64,000 nucleotides of DNA from Morganella sibonii (GCF_040560245.1 NZ_JAKMWP010000003.1), one strand, 5' to 3'. Shown: positions 27,042 to 36,964, counted from the first letter of the stretch. Program-made: numbers and translations. The notes: generated from the sequence alone by a model not told the origin.

Positions 27042-27968
27042 ATGAAAAAAATCCGTATCGGTGTCGCAGGGCTGGGCGGGATAGCACAAAAAGCGTATTT
27101 ACCGGTTCTGACCAGAACGGATAACTGGGTGCTGTCCGGCGGTTTTTCGCCGAATCAGGAAAAAGCCCGTCAGGTCTGTGATGCTTACCGGTTTCCGCTG
27201 TTTCCGTCACTCCGCGCACTGGCAGAACAGTGTGACGCGGTATTTGTGCACAGCAGTACAGAGAGTCATTTTCAGGTTGTCAGTGAACTGCTGAATGCGG
27301 GTTGTCATGTTTGTGTTGATAAGCCGCTGGCGGCAACATATGAGCAGTCAGAAGCGCTTGTCAGTCTGGCAGAGAAAAAACAGCGGGCGCTGATGGTGAG
27401 TTTTAACCGCCGTTTCTCACCATTTTATCTGCAACTCAGGGAACAGATTGCCGGAAAAACCGCATCCATCCGTATGGAAAAACACCGCAGCAACAGTATC
27501 GGCCCGAACGATGTCTGTTTTACAGTGACAGATGATTACTTGCATATCGCAGATACCCTGCTGTGGCTGGGACGGGACGGGAATGCCGTACTGAAAAGCG
27601 GGCATATGCAGGTAAATGAAGCCAATCAGCTGCTGTATGCTGAACACCATTTACAGACCGGCAACGGCGCGTGGCTGACGGCATCCATGCACCGCTGTGC
27701 GGCAAGTCAGCGGGAGCAGGTCAGTGTTACGGGGCGTGACGGCTGTTATCAGGTAACGGATATGACTCACTGGCGCAGTGAAACCGCCGCCGGGATACAG
27801 GAACAGCATCCGAAAGCGTGGGAGCCGCTGCTGGTTCAGCGCGGGTTTGACGGCGCGGTGCGGCACTTTATTGAATCTGTTGCCAATCAGACACAACCGC
27901 TGGTCAGCGGCGAAGAAGCACTTTATGCGCAGCGGCTGACGGAGAAGCTATTAGCGGAAATGGTGTAA
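27042..27968 (+). CDS. mviM: Gfo/Idh/MocA oxidoreductase, MviM (YceM)
   Basis: A 308-residue NAD(P)-dependent oxidoreductase-fold protein. The Rossmann motif GVAGLGGIAQKAYLPVL is at residues 7-23, and VDKPLA around residue 95 is the conserved EKP-like element. It follows E. coli YceM/MviM over its length (for example HRSNS and the HHF/HHL region). The substrate is not known. It is not at the E. coli yceM position. Confidence 0.87.
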   Translation: MKKIRIGVAGLGGIAQKAYLPVLTRTDNWVLSGGFSPNQEKARQVCDAYRFPLFPSLRALAEQCDAVFVHSSTESHFQVVSELLNAGCHVCVDKPLAATYEQSEALVSLAEKKQRALMVSFNRRFSPFYLQLREQIAGKTASIRMEKHRSNSIGPNDVCFTVTDDYLHIADTLLWLGRDGNAVLKSGHMQVNEANQLLYAEHHLQTGNGAWLTASMHRCAASQREQVSVTGRDGCYQVTDMTHWRSETAAGIQEQHPKAWEPLLVQRGFDGAVRHFIESVANQTQPLVSGEEALYAQRLTEKLLAEMV

Positions 27969-28002
27969 TTTTAACGACAAATAACATCAATGCCGCAAAC
28001 GT

Positions 28003-28110
28003 CAGCGGATGACAGGCAAGGGAACGAAAAGCATGCGAGCCATGGATGGCGAGCCTGAGCGTACAGGGAGTGTATTCACAGCGACTTTTCGTTTTGCCTG
28101 CTATCCGCTG
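28003..28110. repeat. Imperfect inverted-repeat element after mviM
   Basis: Two arms of about 30 bases, starting CAGCGGATGACAGGCAAG at 28003 and ending CCTGCTATCCGCTG at 28110, form a long imperfect palindrome around a centre that includes GCCATGGATGGC. It carries no credible gene and lies between mviM and fabI. It looks like a dispersed intergenic repeat, though no second copy is in this window. Confidence 0.6.
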
Positions 28111-28128
28111 TGACACGGGACGTGCAGA

Positions 28129-28156
28129 AAACACAGCCTCTGCTATACAGAGGCTG
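28129..28156 (-). terminator. Rho-independent terminator of fabI
   Basis: Stem CAGCCTCTG/CAGAGGCTG followed by TGTTTT on the minus strand, just after the fabI stop. Confidence 0.8.
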
Positions 28157-28162
28157 ATTGCT

Positions 28163-28951
28163 TTATTTCAGTTCCAGCTCATTCATTGCCGCGATACTGA
28201 AACCACCGTCAACGTGCAGTATTTCACCGGTGATACCGCCTGCCAGGTCAGAGCACAGGAACGCTGCCGCGTTACCCACATCTTCTGTGGTGACTGTACG
28301 GCGCAGCGGAGTAACTGCTTCGCAGTGTGACAGCATTTTGCGGAAATCTTTAATCCCGGATGCCGCCAGTGTCCGGATAGGACCGGCAGAAACCGCATTA
28401 ACACGGATTGTTTCTTTCCCCATCGCGTTTGCCATATAACGGACGTTCGCTTCCAGAGAGGCTTTTGCAAGACCCATGGTGTTGTAGTTCGGGATAGCGC
28501 GCTCCGCACCCAGATAAGAGAGTGTGAGAAGGGCAGAATTCGGGTTCAGCATACTGCGGCAGGCTTTTGCCATTGCCACAAAGCTGTAGGCGCTGATGTC
28601 GTGGGCAATGCGGAAGCCTTCACGGGTCACCGCATCGACATAATCGCCGTCTAACTGATCCGCCGGTGCAAAGCCGATGGAGTGAACAAAACCGTCAAAT
28701 GTCGGCCAGACTTTGGCTAACTCAGTGAACAGGTTTTCGATACTTTCATCTTCTGCCACATCACAAGGCAGAACGACGGAGGAACCCAGAGACTGAGCGA
28801 ACTCTTCAACACGGGGCTTCAGCTTGTCATTCTGATAAGTGAAAGCAAGTTCTGCCCCCTGTTCACGCATTGCTTTGGCAATACCGTAAGCAATCGATAA
28901 TTTGCTTGCAACCCCTGTGATCAGGATGCGTTTACCGGTCATAAAACCCAT
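28163..28951 (-). CDS. fabI: Enoyl-ACP reductase FabI (NADH)
   Basis: Last step of each fatty acid elongation round; the target of triclosan and isoniazid-like drugs. The 262-residue short-chain dehydrogenase has the cofactor motif GVASKLSIAYGIA and the active-site pair in YNTMGLAKAS (Tyr-x6-Lys). The glycine in SIGFAP is the wild-type residue at the triclosan-contact site. It lies downstream of the sap operon, as in E. coli. Confidence 0.97.
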   Translation of the reverse strand: MGFMTGKRILITGVASKLSIAYGIAKAMREQGAELAFTYQNDKLKPRVEEFAQSLGSSVVLPCDVAEDESIENLFTELAKVWPTFDGFVHSIGFAPADQLDGDYVDAVTREGFRIAHDISAYSFVAMAKACRSMLNPNSALLTLSYLGAERAIPNYNTMGLAKASLEANVRYMANAMGKETIRVNAVSAGPIRTLAASGIKDFRKMLSHCEAVTPLRRTVTTEDVGNAAAFLCSDLAGGITGEILHVDGGFSIAAMNELELK

Positions 28952-29089
28952 AGCAGTTTCCTTGTGTGTTCTCTGTCACCCTCTGTGCCGCACATCCGGC
29001 AGGTGACGCGGTTATAAAAAATCCGGCGGATATTAACAGATTACCGGAAATTAAGAGGTAACCGGCCTGAACTATCAGAATTACGGCAG

Positions 29090-29899
29090 TTAATCCACAT
29101 CCTGACGCCAGGCCTCGGCGGACAATGCTTCACCAAAATGGCTGGTGATAAGACGACGCGTCACATCGTGCAGCGGTGATGCCAGCACTTCCGCGGTGTT
29201 ACCGCGCTCGACGACTTCGCCGTTATGCATCACCAGTATCTGGTCACTGACATGTTTTGCCATGCCCAGATGCTGTGTGACATAAATATAGGCAATTTTC
29301 TGCGTTTCCTGGAGTTCCAGGATCAGATTAATAATTTGCGAACGTAATGACATATCCAGCGACGCCAGTGCTTCATCCGCCACAATCACTTCCGGCTGCA
29401 AAATCAGGGCGCGGGCGAGTGCCACGCGCTGTTTTTGTCCGGAGGCCAGCATGTGCGGATAATAATCCGCGTGATCCGGCAGCAGACCGACCTGACGCAG
29501 TGTCGCGTTAATACGCAGACGGCGTCCGGTGGCATCCAGATCAGTATTGAGCATCAGCGGCAGCTCGAGAATCTGTCCGGTACGCTGACGCGGATTGAGT
29601 GAGGTGGCCGGGTCCTGGAATATCATCCGGATACGCTGGCTGCGGTAACTATAGTCACCGAATGTCAGCTTGTGTTTGTCGATCAGAATTTCCCCGCCGC
29701 TCGGCTCAATCATACCGGATAACATCCGGGCCAGAGTGGATTTTCCGGAGCCGTTTGCGCCGGTAATCGCGAGAGTCTGGCCGGGTTGCAGTGTAAAACT
29801 GACCGGTTTGACGGCTTCAAGCCGGTGACGGCGGAAAAAGCCATCCCGGTAACGGAAAGTTTTGCTCAGGTTTTTAACTTCCAGCAGCGGACCGGGCAT
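29090..29899 (-). CDS. sapF: SapF ATP-binding protein
   Basis: Second ATPase of the SapABCDF ABC importer, linked to antimicrobial-peptide resistance and, in E. coli, to putrescine export and Trk potassium uptake. Walker A is GANGSGKST near residue 45 and Walker B is VIVADEALASLD. The signature reads ASGQKQRVALARAL, with A in place of the usual first L/S residue. At 269 residues it has family length. Its start overlaps the sapD stop by one base. Confidence 0.95.
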   Translation of the reverse strand: MPGPLLEVKNLSKTFRYRDGFFRRHRLEAVKPVSFTLQPGQTLAITGANGSGKSTLARMLSGMIEPSGGEILIDKHKLTFGDYSYRSQRIRMIFQDPATSLNPRQRTGQILELPLMLNTDLDATGRRLRINATLRQVGLLPDHADYYPHMLASGQKQRVALARALILQPEVIVADEALASLDMSLRSQIINLILELQETQKIAYIYVTQHLGMAKHVSDQILVMHNGEVVERGNTAEVLASPLHDVTRRLITSHFGEALSAEAWRQDVD

Positions 29900-30891
29900 T
29901 ATACGTCCTCCATATTCAGCGGGAAGTGGCAGGCAAAACTGCGGTTTTTGACGGTCCGCAGACGCGGCGCATCAATGCACACTTTCTGGGCATACGGACA
30001 GCGCGGCCCCAGACGGCAGCCGACCGGCAGATGCTCCAGTGACGGTATCGCTCCCGGCAGGGTATTCAGACGACATTTGTGCGCCAGCGGCTTCTCAAAA
30101 TCAGGGATAGCCCGCATCAGCGCCTGAGTATACGGATGGTGCGGCTTGAGCAGCAGGTCATCCGGCTCGGCGCTCTCCACTGTCTGTCCGCAGTAGAGCA
30201 CATTAATACGATCAACCAGCTGGCTCATTAACTGCAAATCGTGGCTGATCAGCAGAATCGTCATATTGTTGTTCTGGTTAAGCCGTGTCAGCAGACGGAA
30301 AATCTGCGCCTGTGTATCGGGTTCCATGGCGTTGGTCGGCTCATCGGCGATCAGCAGGCGCGGCTGATTGGCCAGGGCGATGGCAATCATCACCTTCTGG
30401 CATTCCCCCTCGGTCAGTTCATAGGGATAACTGCTCATCACATCTTTGTGATCTTTAATACCGACGCGGTGCAGCAGCTCAATCGCACGGCGTTTGCGCC
30501 AGTGAAAACGCTGCCACCAGCGGCCTTTGTAAGTCCAGCCGGGGATAGTCTGAATCAGTTGCTTACCGATATTTTCTGACGGGTCCAGGCAGGATTGCGG
30601 CTCCTGGAAAATCATCGACACATTATGGCCGATCACCCGGCGGCGCTGACGGGGGGAGAGCTTCAGTAAATCGATATCATTAAAGCGGAAGCGGTCAGCG
30701 GTTACCCGCAGATTATCTTTGGTAATACCGGCAATCGCTTTGGCGATAAGACTCTTACCGGAACCGGATTCCCCGGCAAGCCCGCGGAACTCACCCTCGG
30801 TCAGAGACAGTGTCACACGATCAACGGCCTTGACCGGCCCTGCTGCGGTCATAAATTCAATGGTTAAATTGCGGATATCCAGTAACGGCAT
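29899..30891 (-). CDS. sapD: SapD ATP-binding protein
   Basis: First ATPase of the Sap transporter, 330 residues, with Walker A GESGSGKS near residue 40, Walker B LLIADEPTNAMEP and a C-terminal oligopeptide-type domain (CRLGPRCPYAQKVC). The signature LTEGECQKVMIAIAL has E in place of the second glycine, as in E. coli SapD. It overlaps sapC and sapF by one base each, so translation is coupled. Confidence 0.95.
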   Translation of the reverse strand: MPLLDIRNLTIEFMTAAGPVKAVDRVTLSLTEGEFRGLAGESGSGKSLIAKAIAGITKDNLRVTADRFRFNDIDLLKLSPRQRRRVIGHNVSMIFQEPQSCLDPSENIGKQLIQTIPGWTYKGRWWQRFHWRKRRAIELLHRVGIKDHKDVMSSYPYELTEGECQKVMIAIALANQPRLLIADEPTNAMEPDTQAQIFRLLTRLNQNNNMTILLISHDLQLMSQLVDRINVLYCGQTVESAEPDDLLLKPHHPYTQALMRAIPDFEKPLAHKCRLNTLPGAIPSLEHLPVGCRLGPRCPYAQKVCIDAPRLRTVKNRSFACHFPLNMEDV

Positions 30892-31781
30892 TATTCAACT
30901 CCCGCATTAATGGCGCGCTGTAATCCGGTGCCGAGCAGATTTACCAGCAATACACTGATAAGTATAGCGGTTCCCGGCAGGAGTACGGTCCAGGGGGCGA
31001 CATAAATCAGTTCCAGCGAATCCCCGAGCATAGCTCCCCATTCCGGGGACGGCAGTTGTGCCCCCAGCTCCAGAAAACCGAGTGCGGCAATATCCAGAAT
31101 AGCAATGGACAAGGCGCGCGTCAGCTCGGTGACGGTTACTGCACTGATATTCGGCAGTACAGTGTGGATAAGAATATTGAGATTGGAGGCGCCGTCGAGG
31201 CGGGCGGCAATCACATATTCCTTATCAAGCTCATCATGTACCGCGATATAAATCATCCGCACAATACGGGGCAGCAGTGCCAGTGCCACGGCGATCATCG
31301 CGTGACTGAGACTGGCACCGAAAAATGCCACAACAATAATTGCCAGCAGCAGAGAAGGCAGTGCCAGCAGGGTATCAAACATATGGTTAAAGATGGCGGA
31401 GCGCAGACCGGAGGTCATTCCCGCGAGACAGCCGATAATAATACCGGCGACAGTGGCGGTGACAGTGACCAGCAATGCGCCGCCGAAAGTCGATTGTGTG
31501 CCGAGGATAAGACGACTGAAAATATCGCGGCCGAGATCGTCCGTACCGAGGAAAAATGCGACATTCCCGTAATGGGACCAGGACGGCGGTAATAACTGGT
31601 GGCCGGCAAACTGCTGGTCGAGGGCATAAGGTGCTATCCAGGAGCCGGCGATTGACAGCGCAATCAGAAACAGTACGCCGTAAAAGCCGATCATCGCCGG
31701 AATATCTGCGGTGAAATGCTGCCAGATAACCCGCCCCGGGGACGGCATCCGGTCTTCACGGTAGAAATTATCTGAAGGCAT
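30891..31781 (-). CDS. sapC: SapC permease
   Basis: Inner-membrane permease of the Sap system, 296 residues with about six membrane segments and the binding-protein-dependent transport motif DELDKEYVIAARLDGASNLN, contacting the ATPases. It overlaps the end of sapB by 14 bases. Family assignment comes from order within sapABCDF and motif. Confidence 0.95.
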   Translation of the reverse strand: MPSDNFYREDRMPSPGRVIWQHFTADIPAMIGFYGVLFLIALSIAGSWIAPYALDQQFAGHQLLPPSWSHYGNVAFFLGTDDLGRDIFSRLILGTQSTFGGALLVTVTATVAGIIIGCLAGMTSGLRSAIFNHMFDTLLALPSLLLAIIVVAFFGASLSHAMIAVALALLPRIVRMIYIAVHDELDKEYVIAARLDGASNLNILIHTVLPNISAVTVTELTRALSIAILDIAALGFLELGAQLPSPEWGAMLGDSLELIYVAPWTVLLPGTAILISVLLVNLLGTGLQRAINAGVE

Positions 31782-32733
31782 ACCATTCCTTATGTTTCAG
31801 CGGGCTGCTGACGGCGCCCAGAATATCTGACAGCATATTGACAATAATCACCATGGCACCGACCAGCATGACACCGGCAGAAATCGCGGCAAAGTCCTGC
31901 TGGCGGATAGCGGTGATCAGCCAGCGGCCGATCCCCGGCCAGTTAAACACCACTTCCGTCACCATTGCCAGTGTCAGCATGGTGGAGAACTGCAACCCGA
32001 GTTTCGGGATCACCGGCGGCAGCGCATTATGCAGCAGATGGCGGCGGATAATCGTCAGACGTGATAACCCGCGGATAGCGGCGGCCTTAATATAGTTCTG
32101 GCTGATAATCTCTTCGGTACTGGTACGCATCAGGCGGATAACTTCAGTCATCGGCGCGATGGAAAGGGTGATCACCGGCAGCACCATATGAGACAGCACA
32201 TTGAGGATCATCGCCTGCCGGTACGGTGAATCGGACAGCCAGGCATCGATCACCGCAAATCCGGTGACCGGTGTTAAATCATACAGCAGGTCAATACGGC
32301 CTGAAACCGGCAGCCAGTCGAGCCGCAGAGAGAAGAACAGCGTGAGCAGCAGCGCCAGCCCGAATACCGGAACCGAAAATCCGACCAGGGCAAAGGTACT
32401 GATGGTGATATCCGCCATCTTATTGCGCCAGACCCCGGCGATAATCCCGGCAGGAATGCCGATCACCAGTGCCAGCATGAACGCCAGACCGCACAGTTCC
32501 AGCGTGGCGGGCAGTACCGCCCATAACTGCTGGCTGATCGGTTCACCATTAATGACTGAACTGCCGAAATCCCATGAAAACAAGCTCTTATAATAGAACA
32601 GTACCGCATCTGTCAGAGACGCGCCGCTCAGCGGTGCGTTGGCCGGAAAATAACTCAGGCTGAAACTGAGAACAGACAGAAAGCAGAGCGTGATCAGCAC
32701 CAGCAGCAGACGGCGAAGAATAAAAATGATCAT
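31768..32733 (-). CDS. sapB: SapB permease
   Basis: Second permease subunit, 321 residues, with an N-terminal membrane segment (IFILRRLLLVLITLCFL) and the EAA-type motif QNYIKAAAIRGLSRLTIIRR near residue 210. Its start overlaps the sapA stop by four bases (ATGA). Substrate likely peptides or polyamines, by family. Confidence 0.95.
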   Translation of the reverse strand: MIIFILRRLLLVLITLCFLSVLSFSLSYFPANAPLSGASLTDAVLFYYKSLFSWDFGSSVINGEPISQQLWAVLPATLELCGLAFMLALVIGIPAGIIAGVWRNKMADITISTFALVGFSVPVFGLALLLTLFFSLRLDWLPVSGRIDLLYDLTPVTGFAVIDAWLSDSPYRQAMILNVLSHMVLPVITLSIAPMTEVIRLMRTSTEEIISQNYIKAAAIRGLSRLTIIRRHLLHNALPPVIPKLGLQFSTMLTLAMVTEVVFNWPGIGRWLITAIRQQDFAAISAGVMLVGAMVIIVNMLSDILGAVSSPLKHKEWYAFR

Positions 32734-34418
32734 GGCTTATCCTCCTGTTCCGGGGCATCCCCGGTATCACGGTAAACTCCCGCAAAGGAGGTATTGCCGA
32801 ACGCGCTGAGCACCAGCCCTTTGATATCATAGCGGAATGCCTGCAAACGCAGGGAATAAGCCAGCGGCAGCACCGGCAGATCCTGTGCCAGAATCTGCTG
32901 TGCCTGGTGATAATACTCTATCCGGCTGCTCAGTTGCTGTTCAAGCAGCGCCTGGTGGATCACATCATCAAATTCCGGGGAACACCAGTGGCTCAGGTTG
33001 GTTTGCGAGCCGATGGCCGCACAGCTGAGCAGCGGGCGGAAAAAACTGTCCGGGTCATTACTGTCGGTTGACCAGCCCGCAAGCGTAATATCGTGGCTGC
33101 GATCCATCAGGCTGTTTTCCTGAAAACGTCCCTCAACCGGGCGGATGTTCATTTTAATCCCGGCACGGGCCAAATCAGCCTGAATCAGCTCGGCCATTTT
33201 TAGCGGGCTGGGGTTATAAGACTGTGAAGCGGTCGGTACCCAGAGATTCAGTGTGATATCGCTGAGCCCCAGTTCACTGAGCATCGCTTTTGCTTTTTCC
33301 GGATTATATTCTGTGACACGGGCCTGGTTATCATACGCCCAGGAAACGCGCGGCAGGATAGAGGCGGCGGTTTCCGCCGTGCCGTAATAGATGGATTTCA
33401 TCAGGCGCTCATTATTAATCGCGTATGCAATCGCACGGCGCGCCTGAGGGTTATTAAACGGCGGTTTGCTGGTGTTAAATGCCAGATACGCGATATTCAT
33501 CCCCGGACGCAGCATCAGACTCAGGCGCGGATCATCGCGCAGTACCTGCAACTGACTTGCGGCGGGATAGGCCAGCACATCACACTCGCCGGTGATCAGT
33601 TTTGACATCCGTCCGGTGCCACCCGCCCCGAGATCAACCACCACTTCCTGCATGCGGGGTTTCCCTTTGCGGTAATTGTCATGGCGTTGCAGACGGACAA
33701 ACTGACCGCTCTGGTAATCATCCAGATAATACGGCCCGGTCCCGACCGGTTTCCAGTCGAGCTGTTCCTGACGGCGGGTTTTCAGCAGGTTATCGGCATA
33801 CTCTTTGGACAGGATGGGTGCGTAATGGGTTGCCAGGTGCCACAGAAAAGAGGCATCCGGGGTATTCAGTTTAAATTCAACGGTGTGGTTATTGATTTTA
33901 CGGATGGATTTAACGTTGGACGCGAACTGGAGGCTGTCAAAATAAGGATAACGCCCGCCGTTGACATAGTGATACGGATTCTGTTTATCCACCACGCGGG
34001 AAAAGCTGAACACCACATCATCCGCATTCATTTTGCGGGTCGGTTTGAACCAGTCTGTGGTCTGAAAATCGGTATCACGGCGCAGATAAAAACGGTAAGT
34101 CGCGCCGTTATCCAGTACGGTCCAGCGGGCGGCCAGTTCCGGGATCAGGCGGTAGGTGTACGGGTCGACATCCAGCAGGCGGTCGTAAATCTGTGCTGCC
34201 AGCGGTTCGACAATCAGCCCGCTGCTGGCCAGCTGCGGGTTAAATGTACTGATGTTGCCGTTCACACAGTAGACAAAACCGGTATCGCGGACAGGCGGCA
34301 GTGCGGCGGTCTGAGCCGTTACCGGTTTTACCGGCTGGTCTGTCTGCGGGGCGGGGGCGGCGGCAAAGCCTGAAACAGGCAGGAGAACCGTGCATGCCCG
34401 GATAATCCAATGGCGCAT
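32730..34418 (-). CDS. sapA: SapA periplasmic binding protein
   Basis: Solute-binding protein of the DppA/OppA family and first gene of sapABCDF. A signal peptide covers about residues 1-20 (cleavage near GFAAAPA). The 562 residues include the family motif NADDVVFSFSRVVD and NNPQARRAIAYAINNE. In Salmonella and Haemophilus it binds antimicrobial peptides and haem; here that is inferred. pspF lies 71 bases upstream on the same strand, as in E. coli. Confidence 0.95.
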   Translation of the reverse strand: MRHWIIRACTVLLPVSGFAAAPAPQTDQPVKPVTAQTAALPPVRDTGFVYCVNGNISTFNPQLASSGLIVEPLAAQIYDRLLDVDPYTYRLIPELAARWTVLDNGATYRFYLRRDTDFQTTDWFKPTRKMNADDVVFSFSRVVDKQNPYHYVNGGRYPYFDSLQFASNVKSIRKINNHTVEFKLNTPDASFLWHLATHYAPILSKEYADNLLKTRRQEQLDWKPVGTGPYYLDDYQSGQFVRLQRHDNYRKGKPRMQEVVVDLGAGGTGRMSKLITGECDVLAYPAASQLQVLRDDPRLSLMLRPGMNIAYLAFNTSKPPFNNPQARRAIAYAINNERLMKSIYYGTAETAASILPRVSWAYDNQARVTEYNPEKAKAMLSELGLSDITLNLWVPTASQSYNPSPLKMAELIQADLARAGIKMNIRPVEGRFQENSLMDRSHDITLAGWSTDSNDPDSFFRPLLSCAAIGSQTNLSHWCSPEFDDVIHQALLEQQLSSRIEYYHQAQQILAQDLPVLPLAYSLRLQAFRYDIKGLVLSAFGNTSFAGVYRDTGDAPEQEDKP

Positions 34419-34489
34419 AAATCAGTTACCGTTAAAAATGAACAGGGTATTGTATCGCAATTTGTGAGACTAACCAAAAACGAAAGCAT

Positions 34490-35476
34490 TTAATCCGGCT
34501 GCGGGCTGCCGGCATGCTTTTTCAGTAATCCGCGAAACTGATGATAGGTCAGATTCAGTAATTGTGCTGCTTCGCGCTGATTAAATTGCGCACGTTGCAA
34601 TGCGGCATCCAGCGCATCTTTCTCCTGTGTGTGCTGCCACTGTTTCAGGGAAAACGGCAGCGGCGGCAAAGGCGGCTCCCCGGTATCCGGCGCATGAGAC
34701 TGAGTGGTGACAAACGGATTGATCACCAGTTCTGCCAGCAGTCCGGTGGTATCTCCCTGACGGTACAATGATCGTTCAATCACATTTTTCAGCTCACGGA
34801 TATTGCCCGGCCAGTGATAGCTCTGCATCTGCTGTAATGCATGCGGGGAAAAACCGGCAAAAAAAGGCGTACCCATCTCCTGACACATCTGCACGGCAAA
34901 ATGACCGGCGAGTTCGGTCAGATCGCGCGGACGCTCACGCAGCGGCGGGATATTAACGACATCAAAGGCCAGCCGGTCGAGTAAATCCGCGCGGAACTTT
35001 CCCTCTGCCGCCAGTGCAGGCAGATCCGCGTTGGTGGCACAGACAATCCGCACATCTGCTTTCAGTGTCTGCTGTCCGCCGACACGCTCAAATTCCCCGT
35101 ATTCAATTACCCGCAGCAGTTTTTCCTGCACCGTAAGCGGTGCCGTACCCAGCTCATCAAGAAACAGTGTTCCGCCATCCGCCCGTTCAAAACGTCCCTG
35201 ATGGCGGCGCTGCGCGCCCGTAAATGCTCCGGATTCGTGACCGAACAGCTCGGAATCGAGTAAGTTATCGTTCAGTGCCGCACAATTAAGCGCAATAAAT
35301 GGTTCATCCCAGCGGGGAGAGAGATAATGAAGACGATGGGCAAATAACTCTTTACCGGTACCGCGTTCACCGCAAATCAGTACCGGACGGGCAATTTTTG
35401 CCAGCCGCGAGACTTTTTCCAGCGCATCGAGAAAGTTGTTATCGATACCGGTCAGGGTTTCAGTGTTATTTTTCAT
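34490..35476 (-). CDS. pspF: PspF sigma-54 activator
   Basis: Activates the psp operon at its sigma-54 promoter; held inactive by PspA. It consists of an AAA+ domain without a receiver domain, with Walker A GERGTGKE, the sigma-54 contact loop GAFTGA near residue 85 and Walker B GGTLFLDELG, followed by a Fis-type helix-turn-helix (NQREAAQLLNLTYHQFRGLLKKH). The ATG at 35476 gives 328 residues. It is divergent from pspA. Confidence 0.96.
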   Translation of the reverse strand: MKNNTETLTGIDNNFLDALEKVSRLAKIARPVLICGERGTGKELFAHRLHYLSPRWDEPFIALNCAALNDNLLDSELFGHESGAFTGAQRRHQGRFERADGGTLFLDELGTAPLTVQEKLLRVIEYGEFERVGGQQTLKADVRIVCATNADLPALAAEGKFRADLLDRLAFDVVNIPPLRERPRDLTELAGHFAVQMCQEMGTPFFAGFSPHALQQMQSYHWPGNIRELKNVIERSLYRQGDTTGLLAELVINPFVTTQSHAPDTGEPPLPPLPFSLKQWQHTQEKDALDAALQRAQFNQREAAQLLNLTYHQFRGLLKKHAGSPQPD

Positions 35477-35584
35477 GATTAATTTGACCATTAAATGGTT
35501 AATGTAACCACTTTACAAAAAGTCATGACAAAAGGGAAATAAATAAATCCGATAAAAAACAGAAGGATAAAAATAATCACAGAA

Positions 35585-35600
35585 TTGGCACGCATCTTGT
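35585..35600 (+). promoter_or_regulatory. Sigma-54 promoter of pspA
   Basis: TTGGCACGCATCTTGT has the -24 GG and -12 TTG elements of the sigma-54 consensus with correct spacing, 50 bases before pspA and facing it. Divergent pspF encodes the matching activator. Confidence 0.9.
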
Positions 35601-35649
35601 AATAGTCACTGTGTCATAAGACATAATTGCTGATAAAAGGACATCAATC

Positions 35650-36324
35650 ATGGGAATTTTTTCACGTTTTGCCGATATCATTAACGCCAACGTTGCATCG
35701 CTGCTGGATAAAGCGGAAGATCCGCAGAAAATGATCCGCCTGATGATTCAGGAAATGGAAGATATGCTGGTGGAAATCCGCTCCACCTCTGCCCGCACAC
35801 TGGCGGAACGCAAAAATCTGTCACGTCAGATTGAAGGCGGTGAGCGTCAGGTGAGTGACTGGCAGGAAAAAGCGGAACTGGCGATTGTCAAAGGGAAAGA
35901 AGATCTGGCGCGTGCCGCACTGCTGGAAAAACAGCGTGTGGAAAGCCATGTCGATACCCTGCGTCATGAGCTGATTATTCTGGACGAAACTATCGCCCGG
36001 CTGAAAAATGAAATTAACGAACTGGAACAGAAACTGACCGAAACCCGTGCCCGCCAGCAATCCATGGTGGTGCGTCACGAAGCGGCAAAATCGTCCCGTG
36101 CGGTGCGCCGTCAGCTCGACAGCGGCCGGATGGACGAAGCAATGGCCCGTTTTGAGCAGTTTGAAGCGCGGATTGACCACATGGAAGGCGAAGCCGCAAG
36201 CTATGGTCTGGGGAAAGAAAAATCACTGGAACAGCAGTTTGCCGAACTGAAAGCGGAAGATGAGATCAGCGCGCAAATCGCGGCCATCAAAGCACGTCTT
36301 GAAAAAGAAGAGAAGGGCGAATAA
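35650..36324 (+). CDS. pspA: Phage shock protein A
   Basis: Peripheral membrane protein that both inhibits PspF and supports stressed inner membranes. The 224 residues form a long coiled coil; the N-terminus MGIFSRFADIINANV is the amphipathic membrane-binding helix of the family. A ribosome site AAAGGA precedes it. First gene of pspABCD-ycjXF. Confidence 0.97.
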   Translation: MGIFSRFADIINANVASLLDKAEDPQKMIRLMIQEMEDMLVEIRSTSARTLAERKNLSRQIEGGERQVSDWQEKAELAIVKGKEDLARAALLEKQRVESHVDTLRHELIILDETIARLKNEINELEQKLTETRARQQSMVVRHEAAKSSRAVRRQLDSGRMDEAMARFEQFEARIDHMEGEAASYGLGKEKSLEQQFAELKAEDEISAQIAAIKARLEKEEKGE

Positions 36325-36369
36325 GGTCGGTACAGGCTTTCCTGAATTAATACCATTAAGGACAAACAT

Positions 36370-36591
36370 ATGGCATTTGTATTTTTAGGTATACCACTGA
36401 CAATTTTTGTGTTGTTCGTGCTGCCGATCTGGTTATGGCTGCACTATAACAGTCAGCGGGGAAGCCGGGCCGGTGAATTCGAAACCCGCCGCCTTGCGGC
36501 GCTGGCGGAAAATGCTCAGCAGATGGAAGCGCGGATTAAAACCCTGGAAGCGATTCTGGATGCGGAAAATCCGGGCTGGAGGCAATCATAA
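36370..36591 (+). CDS. pspB: Phage shock protein B
   Basis: A 73-residue inner-membrane protein with one N-terminal helix (FLGIPLTIFVLFVLPIWLWL) and a leucine-zipper-like cytoplasmic tail. With PspC it relieves PspF inhibition by binding PspA. Its stop overlaps the pspC start by one base. Confidence 0.95.
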   Translation: MAFVFLGIPLTIFVLFVLPIWLWLHYNSQRGSRAGEFETRRLAALAENAQQMEARIKTLEAILDAENPGWRQS

Positions 36592-36944
36592 TGGAATTTC
36601 AGTCACGTAAACTGTACCGCTATCCGGATGACGGTATGTTCCGGGGCGTATGTGCCGGTATTGCCAACTATTTTGAGGTTCCGGCCTGGATGATCCGCAT
36701 TATCGCGGTAGTGGCGACATTTACCGGTTTCTTCTGGCTGACTATCACCCTCTATATTTTACTGGGGATGGTACTGCCGGTGGTGCCGCGTGATTATCCC
36801 GGCCGTGATGGCGGACCGAATGCCGCCATGCTGCTGGAGCAGACGGAACGCAGTCTGGCACGCACTGAAAAACGGGTCCGCGACATTGAGCGTTATGTGA
36901 CATCGGAACAATACGCTCTCAACCGCCGCTTTCGTGATTTGTAA
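36591..36944 (+). CDS. pspC: Phage shock protein C
   Basis: A 117-residue PspC-domain protein. Residues 10-66 form the domain (DGMFRGVCAGIANYFEVP then a hydrophobic segment), and the C-terminus is charged. It senses envelope stress with PspB. Confidence 0.95.
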   Translation: MEFQSRKLYRYPDDGMFRGVCAGIANYFEVPAWMIRIIAVVATFTGFFWLTITLYILLGMVLPVVPRDYPGRDGGPNAAMLLEQTERSLARTEKRVRDIERYVTSEQYALNRRFRDL

Positions 36945-36964
36945 TCTGACAAACGGAGAATACG

